DNA of 59,631 bases from Hymenobacter convexus (GTDB taxonomy: Bacteria; Bacteroidota; Bacteroidia; Cytophagales; Hymenobacteraceae): positions 1-59,631 of the forward strand of contig NZ_JAUQON010000018.1 in assembly GCF_030580955.1 (NCBI RefSeq), read 5' to 3'. Position numbers and translations under genes: made by a program. Shown piece after piece: positions 25,400 through 33,752 of this stretch. Below the pieces are notes generated by a model. It made no database searches and was not told the DNA's origin. It saw only the letters and a program-made list of their open reading frames with translations. The stretch's first letter is position 1, and every line of letters starts with the position of its first letter.

Positions 25400-27361
25400 A
25401 TGAGCTTTCGAGGTTGGTTTCTGTTGGTGTTTATGCTGCTGGGTTTCGGGGCCCGGCCGGTAGCGGCGCAGACGTTTGACCCCCGCTCGGCCATTCCGCC
25501 CGACTCGCTGAAGGCGGCCGACGAAATCTTGCCCCACCGCGCCGACTCCCTGCGCCGGCGCTTCGACGAGGAACGCATCCTCAACCGCCTCAAGGCCTAC
25601 TCGCGCCGCAAAACCATCGTCGGCAAGGCCCTCTCCGGCCTGCTCAACTTCACCCAGCGCCAGGAAGAGCAGGCCGGCCTCGACGCCGTGTTGCTCAACC
25701 GGCAGTTCGACCAGCACAACTTCAAGATTGTGCGCCAGGTGAACATCCGCACGCTCGACGCCTTCGGCTACAGCCTGTCCGATTCGACGCGGATTCCGCG
25801 CTCCTTCTGGGAGAAATCGGGCAACATGCTGCACCTCAAAACGGCCCGCTCGCGGGTGCGGCAGGTGCTGCTGTTCCGGCCGGGCCAGCCCCTGGAACCC
25901 CAGGCCCTGGCCGAATCGGAGCGCCTGCTGCGCCAAACGCCCGAAATCCTCGATGCCCGCGTGCTGGTGAACGAGGCCAGCAGCACCCGCGACAGCGTCG
26001 ACATCACGGTCCTCACCACCGACGTGTTCAGTATCACGGCTGGCTACGAGCTGGGTTCGGCCACGGCCGGCCTCATTACCCTCGGCGACGACAACTTCCT
26101 GGGCCTAGGCCACCAGCTCGAAAACTCCTACCGCTACGGCCGCGGCCTGAGCACCGAAAACGGCGAAAATCCGCAGCAATGGTCCTACCAAGGCAGCTAC
26201 ACGGCTCCGTTTCGCAATTTCGTGTACGGCCAGGCCCGCTACCGCAACGAGTACAACTACCGCGCGGGCGGCGTCACGCTCAAGCGCGATTTCTATTCGC
26301 CCAGCGCCCGCTACGCCGGAGCCATCAGCTTCGACAGCTACTCCCAGAACGTGGCCCTGCGCACCCCGCCGCCCGGCGAGCCCTACATCTACTACCCGCT
26401 GCGCTCGCTGGTGCAGGATGCCTGGGTGGGCCGCTCCCTGCGCCTGCGCTCCTACGACCTGGGCTACGAAAACCCCGGCCGGGTGATTATCGCGGCCCGC
26501 CTGCTGCGCACCCAGTTCAGCGCCGTGCCCCAGCCCGCCCCCGATACCGGCATCGAGCCGCCCGACTACCACAACGGCACCCTGATGCTAGGCACCGTGG
26601 GCTACTCCGTGCGCCGCTACTATAAGGACCGGTACCTGTTCGGCTTTGGCCGCACCGAGGACGTGCCGGCGGGCACCCTGCTCAGCCTCACCGCCGGCTA
26701 CGACGTGAACCGCGTGGTGCCCCGCCGCTACCTGGCGGCGCGGGTGGCCGCGGCAGGCTTCAATACCCGCAGCGGCTACCTCTACGGGGCCGTGGACCTG
26801 GGCATTTTTCAGCGCATGGACCAGTCTCGCAACTGGGAACAGGGCGTGCTAAGCACCGAATTCACGTCCTTCACCAAGCTCTATCACCTCGGCAACTGGC
26901 AGTACCGGCATTTCCTTAGCAGCAAGGGCACCATCGGCATCGACCGGCGCCCCGGCGACCTGCTCCAAGGCATCACCAACGACCGGGGCCTGCGCGGCTT
27001 CTCGCCGGCCTCGCCGGTGCTGGCCACTAGCCGCTTCGTGGTGAACTACGAAACCACCTTATTCACGCCGCTCTCGCTGCTGGGCTTCCGGCTGGCCGGC
27101 GTGGCCTTTGCCGACGCCGCCTGGGTGAGCGACCGGCCCGGCGGTGGTTCCCCGTTTGGGGGCGCGCCCTACACGGGCTTTGGCTTGGGCTTGCGCTTCC
27201 GCAACGAATTCACGGCCCTGCGCACCTTCCAGCTGCTCATCGGCTACTACCCGCGCGGCCTCACCGCGCCCAACGGCATCCGCATGTTTGAGTCGACCCG
27301 CGAAACGGTAACGTTCACGGATTTTGGGCTGGGCTCGCCCGGCACCGCGCCGTATCAGTAG
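25400..27361 (+). CDS. BamA/TamA-like outer membrane beta-barrel protein
   Basis: This 653-residue protein begins with a signal peptide (MSFRGWFLLVFMLLGFGA, then PVAAQ). Residues about 150-210 look like a POTRA domain (FRPGQPLEPQALAESERLLR followed by ILDARVLVNE), and the remainder is a long series of amphipathic beta strands rich in aromatic residues, ending in an FTDFGLGSPG-type tail. It is likely an outer membrane barrel of the Omp85-like class, but the terminal aromatic signature is not canonical. It is divergent from the radical SAM gene across an AT-rich 276-bp spacer that should hold both promoters. Role in insertion or transport is inferred only from fold. Confidence 0.75.
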   Translation: MSFRGWFLLVFMLLGFGARPVAAQTFDPRSAIPPDSLKAADEILPHRADSLRRRFDEERILNRLKAYSRRKTIVGKALSGLLNFTQRQEEQAGLDAVLLNRQFDQHNFKIVRQVNIRTLDAFGYSLSDSTRIPRSFWEKSGNMLHLKTARSRVRQVLLFRPGQPLEPQALAESERLLRQTPEILDARVLVNEASSTRDSVDITVLTTDVFSITAGYELGSATAGLITLGDDNFLGLGHQLENSYRYGRGLSTENGENPQQWSYQGSYTAPFRNFVYGQARYRNEYNYRAGGVTLKRDFYSPSARYAGAISFDSYSQNVALRTPPPGEPYIYYPLRSLVQDAWVGRSLRLRSYDLGYENPGRVIIAARLLRTQFSAVPQPAPDTGIEPPDYHNGTLMLGTVGYSVRRYYKDRYLFGFGRTEDVPAGTLLSLTAGYDVNRVVPRRYLAARVAAAGFNTRSGYLYGAVDLGIFQRMDQSRNWEQGVLSTEFTSFTKLYHLGNWQYRHFLSSKGTIGIDRRPGDLLQGITNDRGLRGFSPASPVLATSRFVVNYETTLFTPLSLLGFRLAGVAFADAAWVSDRPGGGSPFGGAPYTGFGLGLRFRNEFTALRTFQLLIGYYPRGLTAPNGIRMFESTRETVTFTDFGLGSPGTAPYQ

Positions 27362-27402
27362 GGCAGAGTTAGAGGTTAGGGGTTAAGAATTGGTACGGTT
27401 CC

Positions 27403-27487
27403 GTCATCCTGAGCGCAGCGAAGGACCTTATCACGTTCAAACGATTTGTTCTCACGTGCTAAGGTCCTTCGCTGCGCTCAGGATGAC
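27403..27487. repeat. REP-like palindrome, GTCATCCTGAGCGCAGCGAAGGACC subfamily
   Basis: The arms GTCATCCTGAGCGCAGCG and CGCTGCGCTCAGGATGAC are exact complements. The same subfamily is found at 59458-59631. Confidence 0.9.
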
Positions 27488-27524
27488 AGACGCCTTCAAC
27501 TCCTGACTCTTAATTCCATCAAAG

Positions 27525-27562
27525 CAAAAAGCCCCGCCTCTAACTGAGGCGGGGCTTTTCAT
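27525..27562. terminator. Bidirectional rho-independent terminator
   Basis: AAAAAGCCCCGCCTC and GAGGCGGGGCTTTT form a perfect stem with A and T runs, between the convergent barrel protein and TonB-domain genes. Confidence 0.85.
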
Positions 27563-27716
27563 TCACTTAAAATAAAGCACTTAATAGCAACACACTAGAT
27601 AAAATAAGTTAAAACCGAATAGCTGGAATTCGCACTCCAATAGCAGCATAAAGCAGCCAGTTTCGCCAAAGCTAGCTGGCCGGAAAAAGCGGGGTGGCCG
27701 TTGCTGGCGAGTTGGT

Positions 27717-28217
27717 TTAGCGGTCGGCGGTGAAGGAGATAGGTACCGTGCAGGCCACGCGCACGGGCTGGCCGTTCGAGCGGGCGGGCTCCCAGGGCGG
27801 CATCATCCACACGAGGCGCAGGGCTTCGTCGTTGAGGCCGCTGCCGGGGCCACTGATGACGTGGGCATCAACCACTTTGCCCTTGGCATCGAGGATGAAG
27901 TTGACGAACACCCGGCCCGAAACGTGGCGCATCAGCGCCTGCTGCGGGTAGCGGATGGATTTGGCGAGATAGGCCGTAAAGGCCTTGTCGCCACCCACAA
28001 ACTGGGGCCGCACTTCGGGGTTGATGAACACCGAATCGGGGTTGATGGAGGGCGCCGCTGGCACCATGGGGGGCACAGTGGCGGTGGCCGGCGCATTCAG
28101 CACGGCCGTGTGCCGCGCCTGGGTGGAAGCATACGGCCCCGACTGCGCCTGGCTATGGCCGGTGGCCAACAGGCCCAGCATGCCCACGAACGAAAAAAAG
28201 CGTAAAGAATGGGTCAC
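27717..28217 (-). CDS. Exported TonB C-terminal domain protein
   Basis: This 166-residue protein has a signal peptide (about 1-24, ending HSQAQ) and a TonB_C-like domain at about residues 80-165: FTAYLAKSIRYPQQA, GRVFVNFILDAKGKVVDAHVI and a Pro-rich MMPPWEPA near the end. It lacks an N-terminal membrane anchor and is probably periplasmic, so it is a TonB-domain paralogue rather than a classical energy transducer. The start is a GTG at 28217; no ATG gives a signal peptide. Upstream is an AT-rich gap that likely holds its promoter. Confidence 0.8.
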   Translation of the reverse strand: MTHSLRFFSFVGMLGLLATGHSQAQSGPYASTQARHTAVLNAPATATVPPMVPAAPSINPDSVFINPEVRPQFVGGDKAFTAYLAKSIRYPQQALMRHVSGRVFVNFILDAKGKVVDAHVISGPGSGLNDEALRLVWMMPPWEPARSNGQPVRVACTVPISFTADR

Positions 28218-28754
28218 AGATTGATGAGTTAAGGTGAGCGATATAGGATTGACTCAGCTAAGTGCCTTCTAACTTTTAACGAAATAAAGATACAAGATGT
28301 TTTTATAAAAATTGTCTTTTCAACAGAAAAAAACTTTTCAAGACTCTAACAACAAAACATTAATTAATGGATTGACATCGCTCTATCTTATTAAAAAATG
28401 GATTTTAACTGCTTTCAGAGCACTTATTAACATTACAAATGTAAACGCATTTATCATTTTATAAATGTTCGCCAGGATATTATTTTAATTCATTAAGTTT
28501 AACTATTTCAAGATTTATCAGAATCAAGTTGCGCTGCCGATTCAATGCCGACTTTGCAGCAAACAACTACGAAGGAGCGAGTAAATAGCAATAAACCGCT
28601 ACGGAGCATCGGGCGGGTATTTCAACGGCCACTCCTTTACTTTGCGGAGAACCTGGGGAGAACCGGTCCTTACCATCCTGTTTTTCTTTGAAAAAAGTAG
28701 GCAGCAAGACCATAGAGCTCATATCAGCTCGCATCTCTTTTCTAGTTGCTCTGC
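28218..28754. other. AT-rich intergenic island, no gene seen
   Basis: About 540 bp lie between the TonB-domain gene and arsC, and much of it (28260-28540) is strongly AT-rich compared with the GC-rich neighbours. No convincing gene was found on either strand. It contains a short dyad ACATT-ACA-AATGT at 28430-28442 that could be an operator. It may be a remnant of inserted DNA or a regulatory region for the arsenic cassette. Confidence 0.6.
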
Positions 28755-29177
28755 ATGAATAAGCCAAAAAACATTCTGGTGCTGTGCACCGGCAACTCCT
28801 GCCGCAGCCAGCTGCTGCACGGCTACCTGGCCGAGGCCCTGGGCGGGCGGGCGGCGGTGTACAGCGCGGGCGTCGAGGTGCACGGCCTCAACCCGCGCGC
28901 CGTGCGCGTAATGGCCGAGGACGGCGTGGACATCGCCGGCCACACCAGCAACCACGTGGACGAATACGCCGACGTGCCTTTTGATTACGTCGTGACGGTA
29001 TGCGACCACGCCAACGAAGTGTGCCCGGTGTTCCCCTCCACCGCCAAAAAGCTGCACCACAACTTCCCCGACCCGGCTAAGGCCACGGGCAGCGAGGAGG
29101 AGGTAATGGCTCAGTTTCGGCGTGTGCGCGACCAGGTGAAGGCCTACGCGCAGGATTTTGTGGGCCGCGAATTTTAG
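28755..29177 (+). CDS. arsC: Arsenate reductase, thioredoxin-coupled LMW-PTP type
   Basis: This 140-residue enzyme reduces arsenate to arsenite. It has the P-loop CTGNSCRSQ with nucleophile C11, and the redox relay cysteines C83 and C90 in VCDHANEVC, matching S. aureus ArsC Cys10, Cys82 and Cys89 with a one-residue offset. The DP of the general acid loop is in NFPDPAKATG. The ATG at 28755 is used; a TTG three codons upstream is unlikely. It opens a three-gene unit: the acetyltransferase starts 10 nt after its stop. No arsenite efflux pump follows, so the product must leave through the channel encoded third. Confidence 0.93.
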   Translation: MNKPKNILVLCTGNSCRSQLLHGYLAEALGGRAAVYSAGVEVHGLNPRAVRVMAEDGVDIAGHTSNHVDEYADVPFDYVVTVCDHANEVCPVFPSTAKKLHHNFPDPAKATGSEEEVMAQFRRVRDQVKAYAQDFVGREF

Positions 29178-29187
29178 GTCTGCTTCG

Positions 29188-29697
29188 ATGCCCATTCTCC
29201 CCCTCACGGCCGACCATTGGCCGGCTGTGCGCGCCATCTATACCGAGGGCCTGGCCACCGGCCACGCCACTTTCGCCACCGAGGCCCCTACCTGGGAGGC
29301 CTGGGATGCCGGCCACCTGGCCACCTGCCGCCTCGTGGCCACCGCCGAAGCCGGCACGGTGCTGGGCTGGGTAGCGCTTTCGCCGGTTTCGGGGCGCTGC
29401 GTATATGCGGGCGTGGCCGAAGTAAGCATCTACATAGCCGCTGCCGCCCGGGGGCAGGGCGTGGGCCGGGCCCTGTTGCAGGCGCTGGTGGCATCGTCGG
29501 AACAAAGCGGCCTTTGGACCTTGCAGGCCGGCATCTTCCCCGAAAACGCGGCCAGCCTGCGCCTGCACGCAGCCGCGGGCTTCCGGCAGGTGGGGCGGCG
29601 CGAGCGCATCGGCCAGCTGCACGGGCAGTGGCGCGACACCCTGCTGCTGGAACGCCGGAGCGCCGCCGTGGGCACCACCGATACCATCGAAGCCTGA
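29188..29697 (+). CDS. arsN: ArsN-like GNAT acetyltransferase (phosphinothricin acetyltransferase family)
   Basis: This 169-residue N-acetyltransferase resembles the Pat/Bar family (start MPILPLTADHWPAVRAIYTE). The acetyl-CoA motif A is seen as VSIYIAAAARGQGVGRALL near residues 80-98, and GFRQVGRRERIGQLHGQWRD is the family's C-terminal segment. ArsN enzymes in arsenic operons acetylate toxic arsenicals such as arsinothricin or glutamate analogues; the gene's place between arsC and a NIP-type channel supports that. Glufosinate- or methionine sulfoximine-type substrates are alternatives. The ATG at 29188 lies 10 nt after arsC. Its TGA overlaps the next ATG by one base. Confidence 0.82.
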   Translation: MPILPLTADHWPAVRAIYTEGLATGHATFATEAPTWEAWDAGHLATCRLVATAEAGTVLGWVALSPVSGRCVYAGVAEVSIYIAAAARGQGVGRALLQALVASSEQSGLWTLQAGIFPENAASLRLHAAAGFRQVGRRERIGQLHGQWRDTLLLERRSAAVGTTDTIEA

Positions 29698-30380
29698 TGC
29701 AACCAACGCTGCGCACCTGCCTGCTGGCCGAAATGCTGGGCACGGCCATTCTATTGCTATTCGGAACCGGCGCGGCCGTGGTGGATGCCCAGACGCACGC
29801 GCTGGGGCACGGCGGGGTGGCGGCGGCTTTTGGACTGGTGGTGTTCATCATCATCCAGAGCCTGGGCGAAACCAGCGGCGCCCACGTGAACCCGGCCGTG
29901 ACGGTGGCCTTCTGGGCCATGGGCCGCTTCCCGGGGCGGCGGGTGCTGCCCTACGCGGGGGCGCAGCTGGTGGGCGCGGCCTTGGGTAGCTTTTTGGTGA
30001 AGCTGATTGCCGGGCCGGGCTCCGACCTGGGGGCCACGCTGCCGGCCCACGGCGCCGGGCAGGCGCTGGGCATCGAGGTGTTTCTCACGTTCTGGCTCAT
30101 GCTGGTGATTTTCCGGGTCACGTCGGGCTCGAAGGAGGTGGGCATGCTGGCGGGGCTGGCCATCAGCGCCACGGTGGCGCTGGAGGCGCTGGTGGCCGGG
30201 CCGCTCACGGGCGCGAGCATGAACCCGGCCCGCTCGCTGGCCCCGGCGCTACTCAGCGGCAACTGGACGGATTGGTGGGTGTATGTGGTGGGGCCGGTAG
30301 CCGGCGCGCTGCTGGCCGTGGCCGTGGACAGGGGCTTGCAACTGCGCCGGGCGGCGGAAGCGCTTCCGTTACCTCAATAG
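29697..30380 (+). CDS. NIP-type aquaglyceroporin, probable arsenite channel
   Basis: This 227-residue channel has six membrane helices and two NPA motifs at N65 (GAHVNPAVT) and N176 (GASMNPARS). The selectivity-filter Arg follows the second NPA as R179. The position equivalent to AqpZ His174 is alanine here (12 residues before N176), which widens the pore and fits glycerol- or arsenite-permeable NIP/aquaglyceroporins. Together with arsC it resembles the rhizobial AqpS/ArsC arrangement, where arsenite made in the cell leaves through the channel. Its ATG shares a base with the arsN stop, so translation is coupled. Its last 7 bases overlap the convergent hypothetical gene. Confidence 0.87.
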   Translation: MQPTLRTCLLAEMLGTAILLLFGTGAAVVDAQTHALGHGGVAAAFGLVVFIIIQSLGETSGAHVNPAVTVAFWAMGRFPGRRVLPYAGAQLVGAALGSFLVKLIAGPGSDLGATLPAHGAGQALGIEVFLTFWLMLVIFRVTSGSKEVGMLAGLAISATVALEALVAGPLTGASMNPARSLAPALLSGNWTDWWVYVVGPVAGALLAVAVDRGLQLRRAAEALPLPQ

Positions 30381-30931
30381 GAAGTGTTTTTACGCCAATA
30401 GGGATGAACCTGTATCTGTTCGCCGCTGACGGCAAGCAGCGGCTGCCATACTCCTCCCCAACGCGGAGAACAGGCGGCCGGTGTGTCATTTTCCCACGTC
30501 AGCACCACTTCCTTCCCCAGGGCCTGGGAGAGCTTCGTCAGGTAATCCATCAGCTGCAGATGGACCGCGGGTGAGGTGATTTTTCGCGGGTCGAAGTCAT
30601 TTTCCACCTCATCATCGCGGAAGAAATGGCACCTGATGGATATTTCACCAACCAAGAAGCTTGCCCAGAGCCCGTTGGCCTGGCCGTGGCTATCCCATAG
30701 GTGTTCCATGGCGGCAAAGTCAATGCGGTCGAGCCGGACGGTATCGCCGTCGGTAAATGCTAATTCTTTTGCGCGGCAATTCGCATTGACGAAACCAGCC
30801 CAGGTTTGCCAGTCTGCCCAAGTGGCGTTCAGCACGTAGGTATCGCGCCACGAGCCATCTACTTCGTACACGTACTGCTGCAACTGCTCCCAGCTTAGGG
30901 TTTCGATGGGCACCCTTTCATTTTCATTCAT
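30374..30931 (-). CDS. Hypothetical cytosolic protein
   Basis: This 185-residue protein has no signal peptide or membrane segment and is acidic, with many Trp and Asp/Glu residues (WRDTYVLNATWADWQTW near 30-45). I recognise no family. The ATG at 30931 is used. It overlaps the end of the channel gene tail-to-tail by 7 bp, so the two transcripts would be antisense at their ends. Local codon use is less GC-extreme than in the neighbours, which may hint at recent acquisition. Confidence 0.65.
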   Translation of the reverse strand: MNENERVPIETLSWEQLQQYVYEVDGSWRDTYVLNATWADWQTWAGFVNANCRAKELAFTDGDTVRLDRIDFAAMEHLWDSHGQANGLWASFLVGEISIRCHFFRDDEVENDFDPRKITSPAVHLQLMDYLTKLSQALGKEVVLTWENDTPAACSPRWGGVWQPLLAVSGEQIQVHPYWRKNTSY

Positions 30932-31035
30932 CACCGGCCGTAATCAGGGGGAGTGGCACAAAGCTGCGGCGGTTTCTTGTGGCAGCCGCCCCATGAACCG
31001 ACCTTTGCAGCTTACCCAAATTAAACACCTCTCAG

Positions 31036-31872
31036 ATGGCCAGCCTCCTCCTCGGCGATTACAACGACCTCGAAGTAGCCCGCGAAACCAGCATCGGCCT
31101 CTACCTCACCTCCGACGACGGCGACCTGCTGCTGCCCGAAAAGTACGTGGAGGCCGGCACCCGCGTGGGCGACGTGGTGCGCGTGTTCGTGTACCGTGAC
31201 TCGGAGGACCGCCTCATTGCCACCAACCTGCGCCCCTTGGCGCTCGTCGACAGCTTTGCCGCCCTCACCGTCAAGGACCACGGCCCGGCCGGCGCCTTTC
31301 TGGATTGGGGCTTGGAGAAGGACCTGCTCCTGCCCTACCGCAACCAGCGGCGCGACCTGCGCGTGGGCGAGCGGGTGTTCGTGTACGTGTACCTCGACGA
31401 GGAAAGCGACCGCCTTGTGGCCTCCACCAAGTGGAAGCAGTTCCTGCAAAACACGCCCTTCCCCGGCGAGCCCGGCGACGAGGTGCGCCTGCTGGTGGCT
31501 GACGAAACCGAGCTGGGCTACCCCGTCATCGTGAACGGGACGCACCAGGGGCTGCTGTTTCACAACGAAGTATTTCGGCCCCTGCGGCTGGGCGAGCAGT
31601 TGCCCGGCTTCCTGCGCCAGGTGCGGGCCGACGGCAAGCTCGACGTGCGCCTGCAAAAGGAGGGCTACGGCGAAGTGGAATCGGCCACCGATGCACTGCT
31701 CAAGGCCATTCAGGCCGCGCCGGGCGGGCGCCTGCCGCTGGGCGACAAAAGCCTGGCCGAGGACGTGTATCGCCGCGTGGGCATGAGCAAAAAGGTATTT
31801 AAGAAGGCGCTGGGGGCACTTTTCCGGCAAGGACTGGTGCTGCTGGAGCCGGAGGCAACGGTGCTGAAATAA
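31036..31872 (+). CDS. CvfB-family S1-domain RNA-binding protein
   Basis: This 278-residue protein matches CvfB/YitL. It contains three S1-like OB folds at about residues 1-65 (starting LLLGDYNDLEVARETSIG), 70-140 and 145-215, then a winged-helix domain near 220-275 (DKSLAEDVYRRVGMSKKVFKKALGALFRQG). S. aureus CvfB binds RNA and affects virulence gene expression; the role in Bacteroidota is not defined. It appears monocistronic and is followed by a long palindrome. Confidence 0.88.
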   Translation: MASLLLGDYNDLEVARETSIGLYLTSDDGDLLLPEKYVEAGTRVGDVVRVFVYRDSEDRLIATNLRPLALVDSFAALTVKDHGPAGAFLDWGLEKDLLLPYRNQRRDLRVGERVFVYVYLDEESDRLVASTKWKQFLQNTPFPGEPGDEVRLLVADETELGYPVIVNGTHQGLLFHNEVFRPLRLGEQLPGFLRQVRADGKLDVRLQKEGYGEVESATDALLKAIQAAPGGRLPLGDKSLAEDVYRRVGMSKKVFKKALGALFRQGLVLLEPEATVLK

Positions 31873-31880
31873 CTGGCCCG

Positions 31881-32075
31881 GTCTGTCATTGCCAGTGGAG
31901 CGCAGCGCAACGCAGCAATCCGTCCTCTCGATGCGCGACGCTTTCTGATTAACCAGACACTTTTTCTGGCGTAAAGTTGAGCGAGCTTTTTGTAAGGCTT
32001 TATCACATCTCAGGGCTGGTCGCATTCAGAGGACGGATTGCCGCGTTGCGCTGCGCTCCACTCGCAATGACAGAC
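31881..32075. repeat. Long-loop palindrome, GTCTGTCATTG subfamily
   Basis: The arms of about 47 bp (GTCTGTCATTGCCAGTGGAG, then CGCAGCGCAACGCAGCAATC, and the complement at 32027-32075) are separated by a loop of about 100 bp, much longer than in the other palindromes. The arm sequence recalls GTCATTGCGAGGAGCG-type repeats known in many bacteria. Confidence 0.85.
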
Positions 32076-32101
32076 GGGTTCGACCATCTTCTTTCCTTGC
32101 T

Positions 32102-32749
32102 ATGCAAAAAACCGCTTTACTCGCCGGGGCCACGGGCCTGATTGGTTCTCAGTTGCTGCCGCTGCTGCTGTCGTCGGAGCGGTACGCCAAAGTGATTGTT
32201 GTGGGGCGGAAAGCGGTTCCTATTATTCATCCCAAGCTGGTGCAGGTGACCACGGAGCTGGACAAGCTGGAGGACGTGCGCTTCAAGCTCATTGCCGACG
32301 ACGTGTATTGCTGCCTGGGCACCACGATGAAGCAAGCGGGCTTGAAGGAAGCGTTTTATCAGGTTGATTTTCTGTATGTGGTGAAGCTGGCGGCCCTGAC
32401 GGCCGGCAATTTTGCGGCGCAGTTCATGGTGGTATCCAGCATGGGGGCCCATGCGGAAAGCCGTATTTACTACAGCCGGGTGAAGGGCGAAATGGAAGCC
32501 GCCGTGCGCCAGACGCCCTTTCGGGCCATTCATATTTTCCGGCCCTCGCTGCTGCTGGGCGAGCGGGCCCAGCCCCGCCTGGGCGAACAAATTGCCGCCG
32601 TGGTATTGAAGGTGCTGCAACCGCTGATGCGCGGCCCCCTGCTGAAATACCGCCCCGTGACGGGTGCCACGGTGGCCGCCGCCATGCTGCGTGCCGCCGA
32701 GGACGATGGCGGCGTGCGCGTGCACGAGTCGGCAGAGCTGGTCCAGTAG
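32102..32749 (+). CDS. NAD(P)-binding oxidoreductase, atypical SDR
   Basis: This 215-residue protein has an N-terminal Rossmann motif GATGLIGS at residues 8-15 and an HTATIP2/TIP30-like layout, with VSSMGAHAESRIYYSRVKGEME holding a YxxxK pair (YYSRVKGE). The substrate is unknown. It is one gene behind the long palindrome and ends before a terminator at 32793. A reductase of a small carbonyl compound or an NADP-sensing role are both possible. Confidence 0.8.
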   Translation: MQKTALLAGATGLIGSQLLPLLLSSERYAKVIVVGRKAVPIIHPKLVQVTTELDKLEDVRFKLIADDVYCCLGTTMKQAGLKEAFYQVDFLYVVKLAALTAGNFAAQFMVVSSMGAHAESRIYYSRVKGEMEAAVRQTPFRAIHIFRPSLLLGERAQPRLGEQIAAVVLKVLQPLMRGPLLKYRPVTGATVAAAMLRAAEDDGGVRVHESAELVQ

Positions 32750-32792
32750 CGAAACGCTTGGTGAAGGAGTAGCCCGCCGCCGCTTGAGCAGC

Positions 32793-32829
32793 AAAAAGCC
32801 TCGCCAGTGGCTGGCGAGGCTTTTTTTTG
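32793..32829. terminator. Rho-independent terminator
   Basis: AAAAAGCCTCGCCAG and CTGGCGAGGCTTTTTTTT form a perfect stem with a long T run after the oxidoreductase gene. Confidence 0.85.
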
Positions 32830-32901
32830 GTGGTGCATTATTCAGGAATAGATAGAGGGTTTAGGCACCTCATTCTGCAGAAACCACAGCCGCGGCTTCG
32901 A

Positions 32902-33612
32902 TTAATTATTGGTTCTGGCAGCTTCGTACCACTCGCCTCCAATAAAGTATTGTAACGAGTTGTTCCACTCAATCACCGGCAACGGTTCCGTGACCTTCCG
33001 CTTGATGACTCGCTCCGTTCTGTAGTCAATGATGGCAAAGGGGGAAGGTGGACGTTTGAGCCCATTGTAAAACAGGTGGCGTTGGGCATCAAATTTTAGA
33101 ACCGCCTGCGTGGTAGAATTGCGGTTGGTCGCAGGTTCGCGTTCGGAGCGAATTTCGTCGTGCGTGGTGAGGTAACACTGGTACGCCAGCGGCGTAGTTC
33201 CCACTAGGCGCAGCCGCACTTGGTACAACTTGTGGTAGTCCGGATTATACAAGTCCGTCTGATGATAGGTAGGTAATTTGAGGGCCTGACACAATTTTCC
33301 TTTGGCCACGCACAATACGAGCGTGCTGCCCAATCCCACGTTAGTCCCGCCCCGCACGGGGTAATCGAACTGCAGAAACTGTTGATTTAGCACCTTTACC
33401 GTACCGGGTGCCCACGCGTCGTATACGAACACCGTATCCGTGCCTGCCACGACCCACAGATAGCAGCGGCCGCGCTGCTTGTCATAATTAATCGGCTCAC
33501 TTTTTACCCGTACCGAAACAGCAACGCCTTCCAATGACCGCAGCCGGTACGTTTGGGCACTAGCGTGGAGGGCAAACGAGCTTGTAAGGAGAAGTAACCC
33601 CAATTTCTCCAT
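32902..33612 (-). CDS. Exported hypothetical protein
   Basis: This 236-residue protein starts at the ATG at 33612, which gives a signal peptide (MEKLGLLLLTSSFALHASAQ). The mature part has no recognised domain; it is basic and rich in Tyr and Arg. Base composition is visibly lower in GC than its neighbours. An upstream ATG at 33630 would add six residues. It is flanked by terminators on both sides, so it stands alone. Confidence 0.65.
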   Translation of the reverse strand: MEKLGLLLLTSSFALHASAQTYRLRSLEGVAVSVRVKSEPINYDKQRGRCYLWVVAGTDTVFVYDAWAPGTVKVLNQQFLQFDYPVRGGTNVGLGSTLVLCVAKGKLCQALKLPTYHQTDLYNPDYHKLYQVRLRLVGTTPLAYQCYLTTHDEIRSEREPATNRNSTTQAVLKFDAQRHLFYNGLKRPPSPFAIIDYRTERVIKRKVTEPLPVIEWNNSLQYFIGGEWYEAARTNN

Positions 33613-33703
33613 GCATGTGTAGCATTTCATGCAGGAAAGCTACCGCCAGCCCACTTGTAAAAACGCTTAGGACAACGGTTTTTTCTTCATTCAATCACCC
33701 CAC

Positions 33704-33740
33704 CAAAAAATCCCCGCCAGCCACTGGCGGGGCGTTGAGT
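33704..33740 (-). terminator. Rho-independent terminator, minus strand
   Basis: Read on the minus strand, CGCCCCGCCAGTGGCTGGCG is followed by GGGATTTTTTTGG. It lies just after the stop of the frameshifted minus-strand gene at 33753 and supports that gene being transcribed. Confidence 0.7.
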
Positions 33741-33752
33741 CTCTGCCGCGGC

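Noticed and set aside
28567..28767. 66-codon minus-strand frame before arsC
   Set aside because: It has no family features and lies across the arsC start; treated as non-coding.
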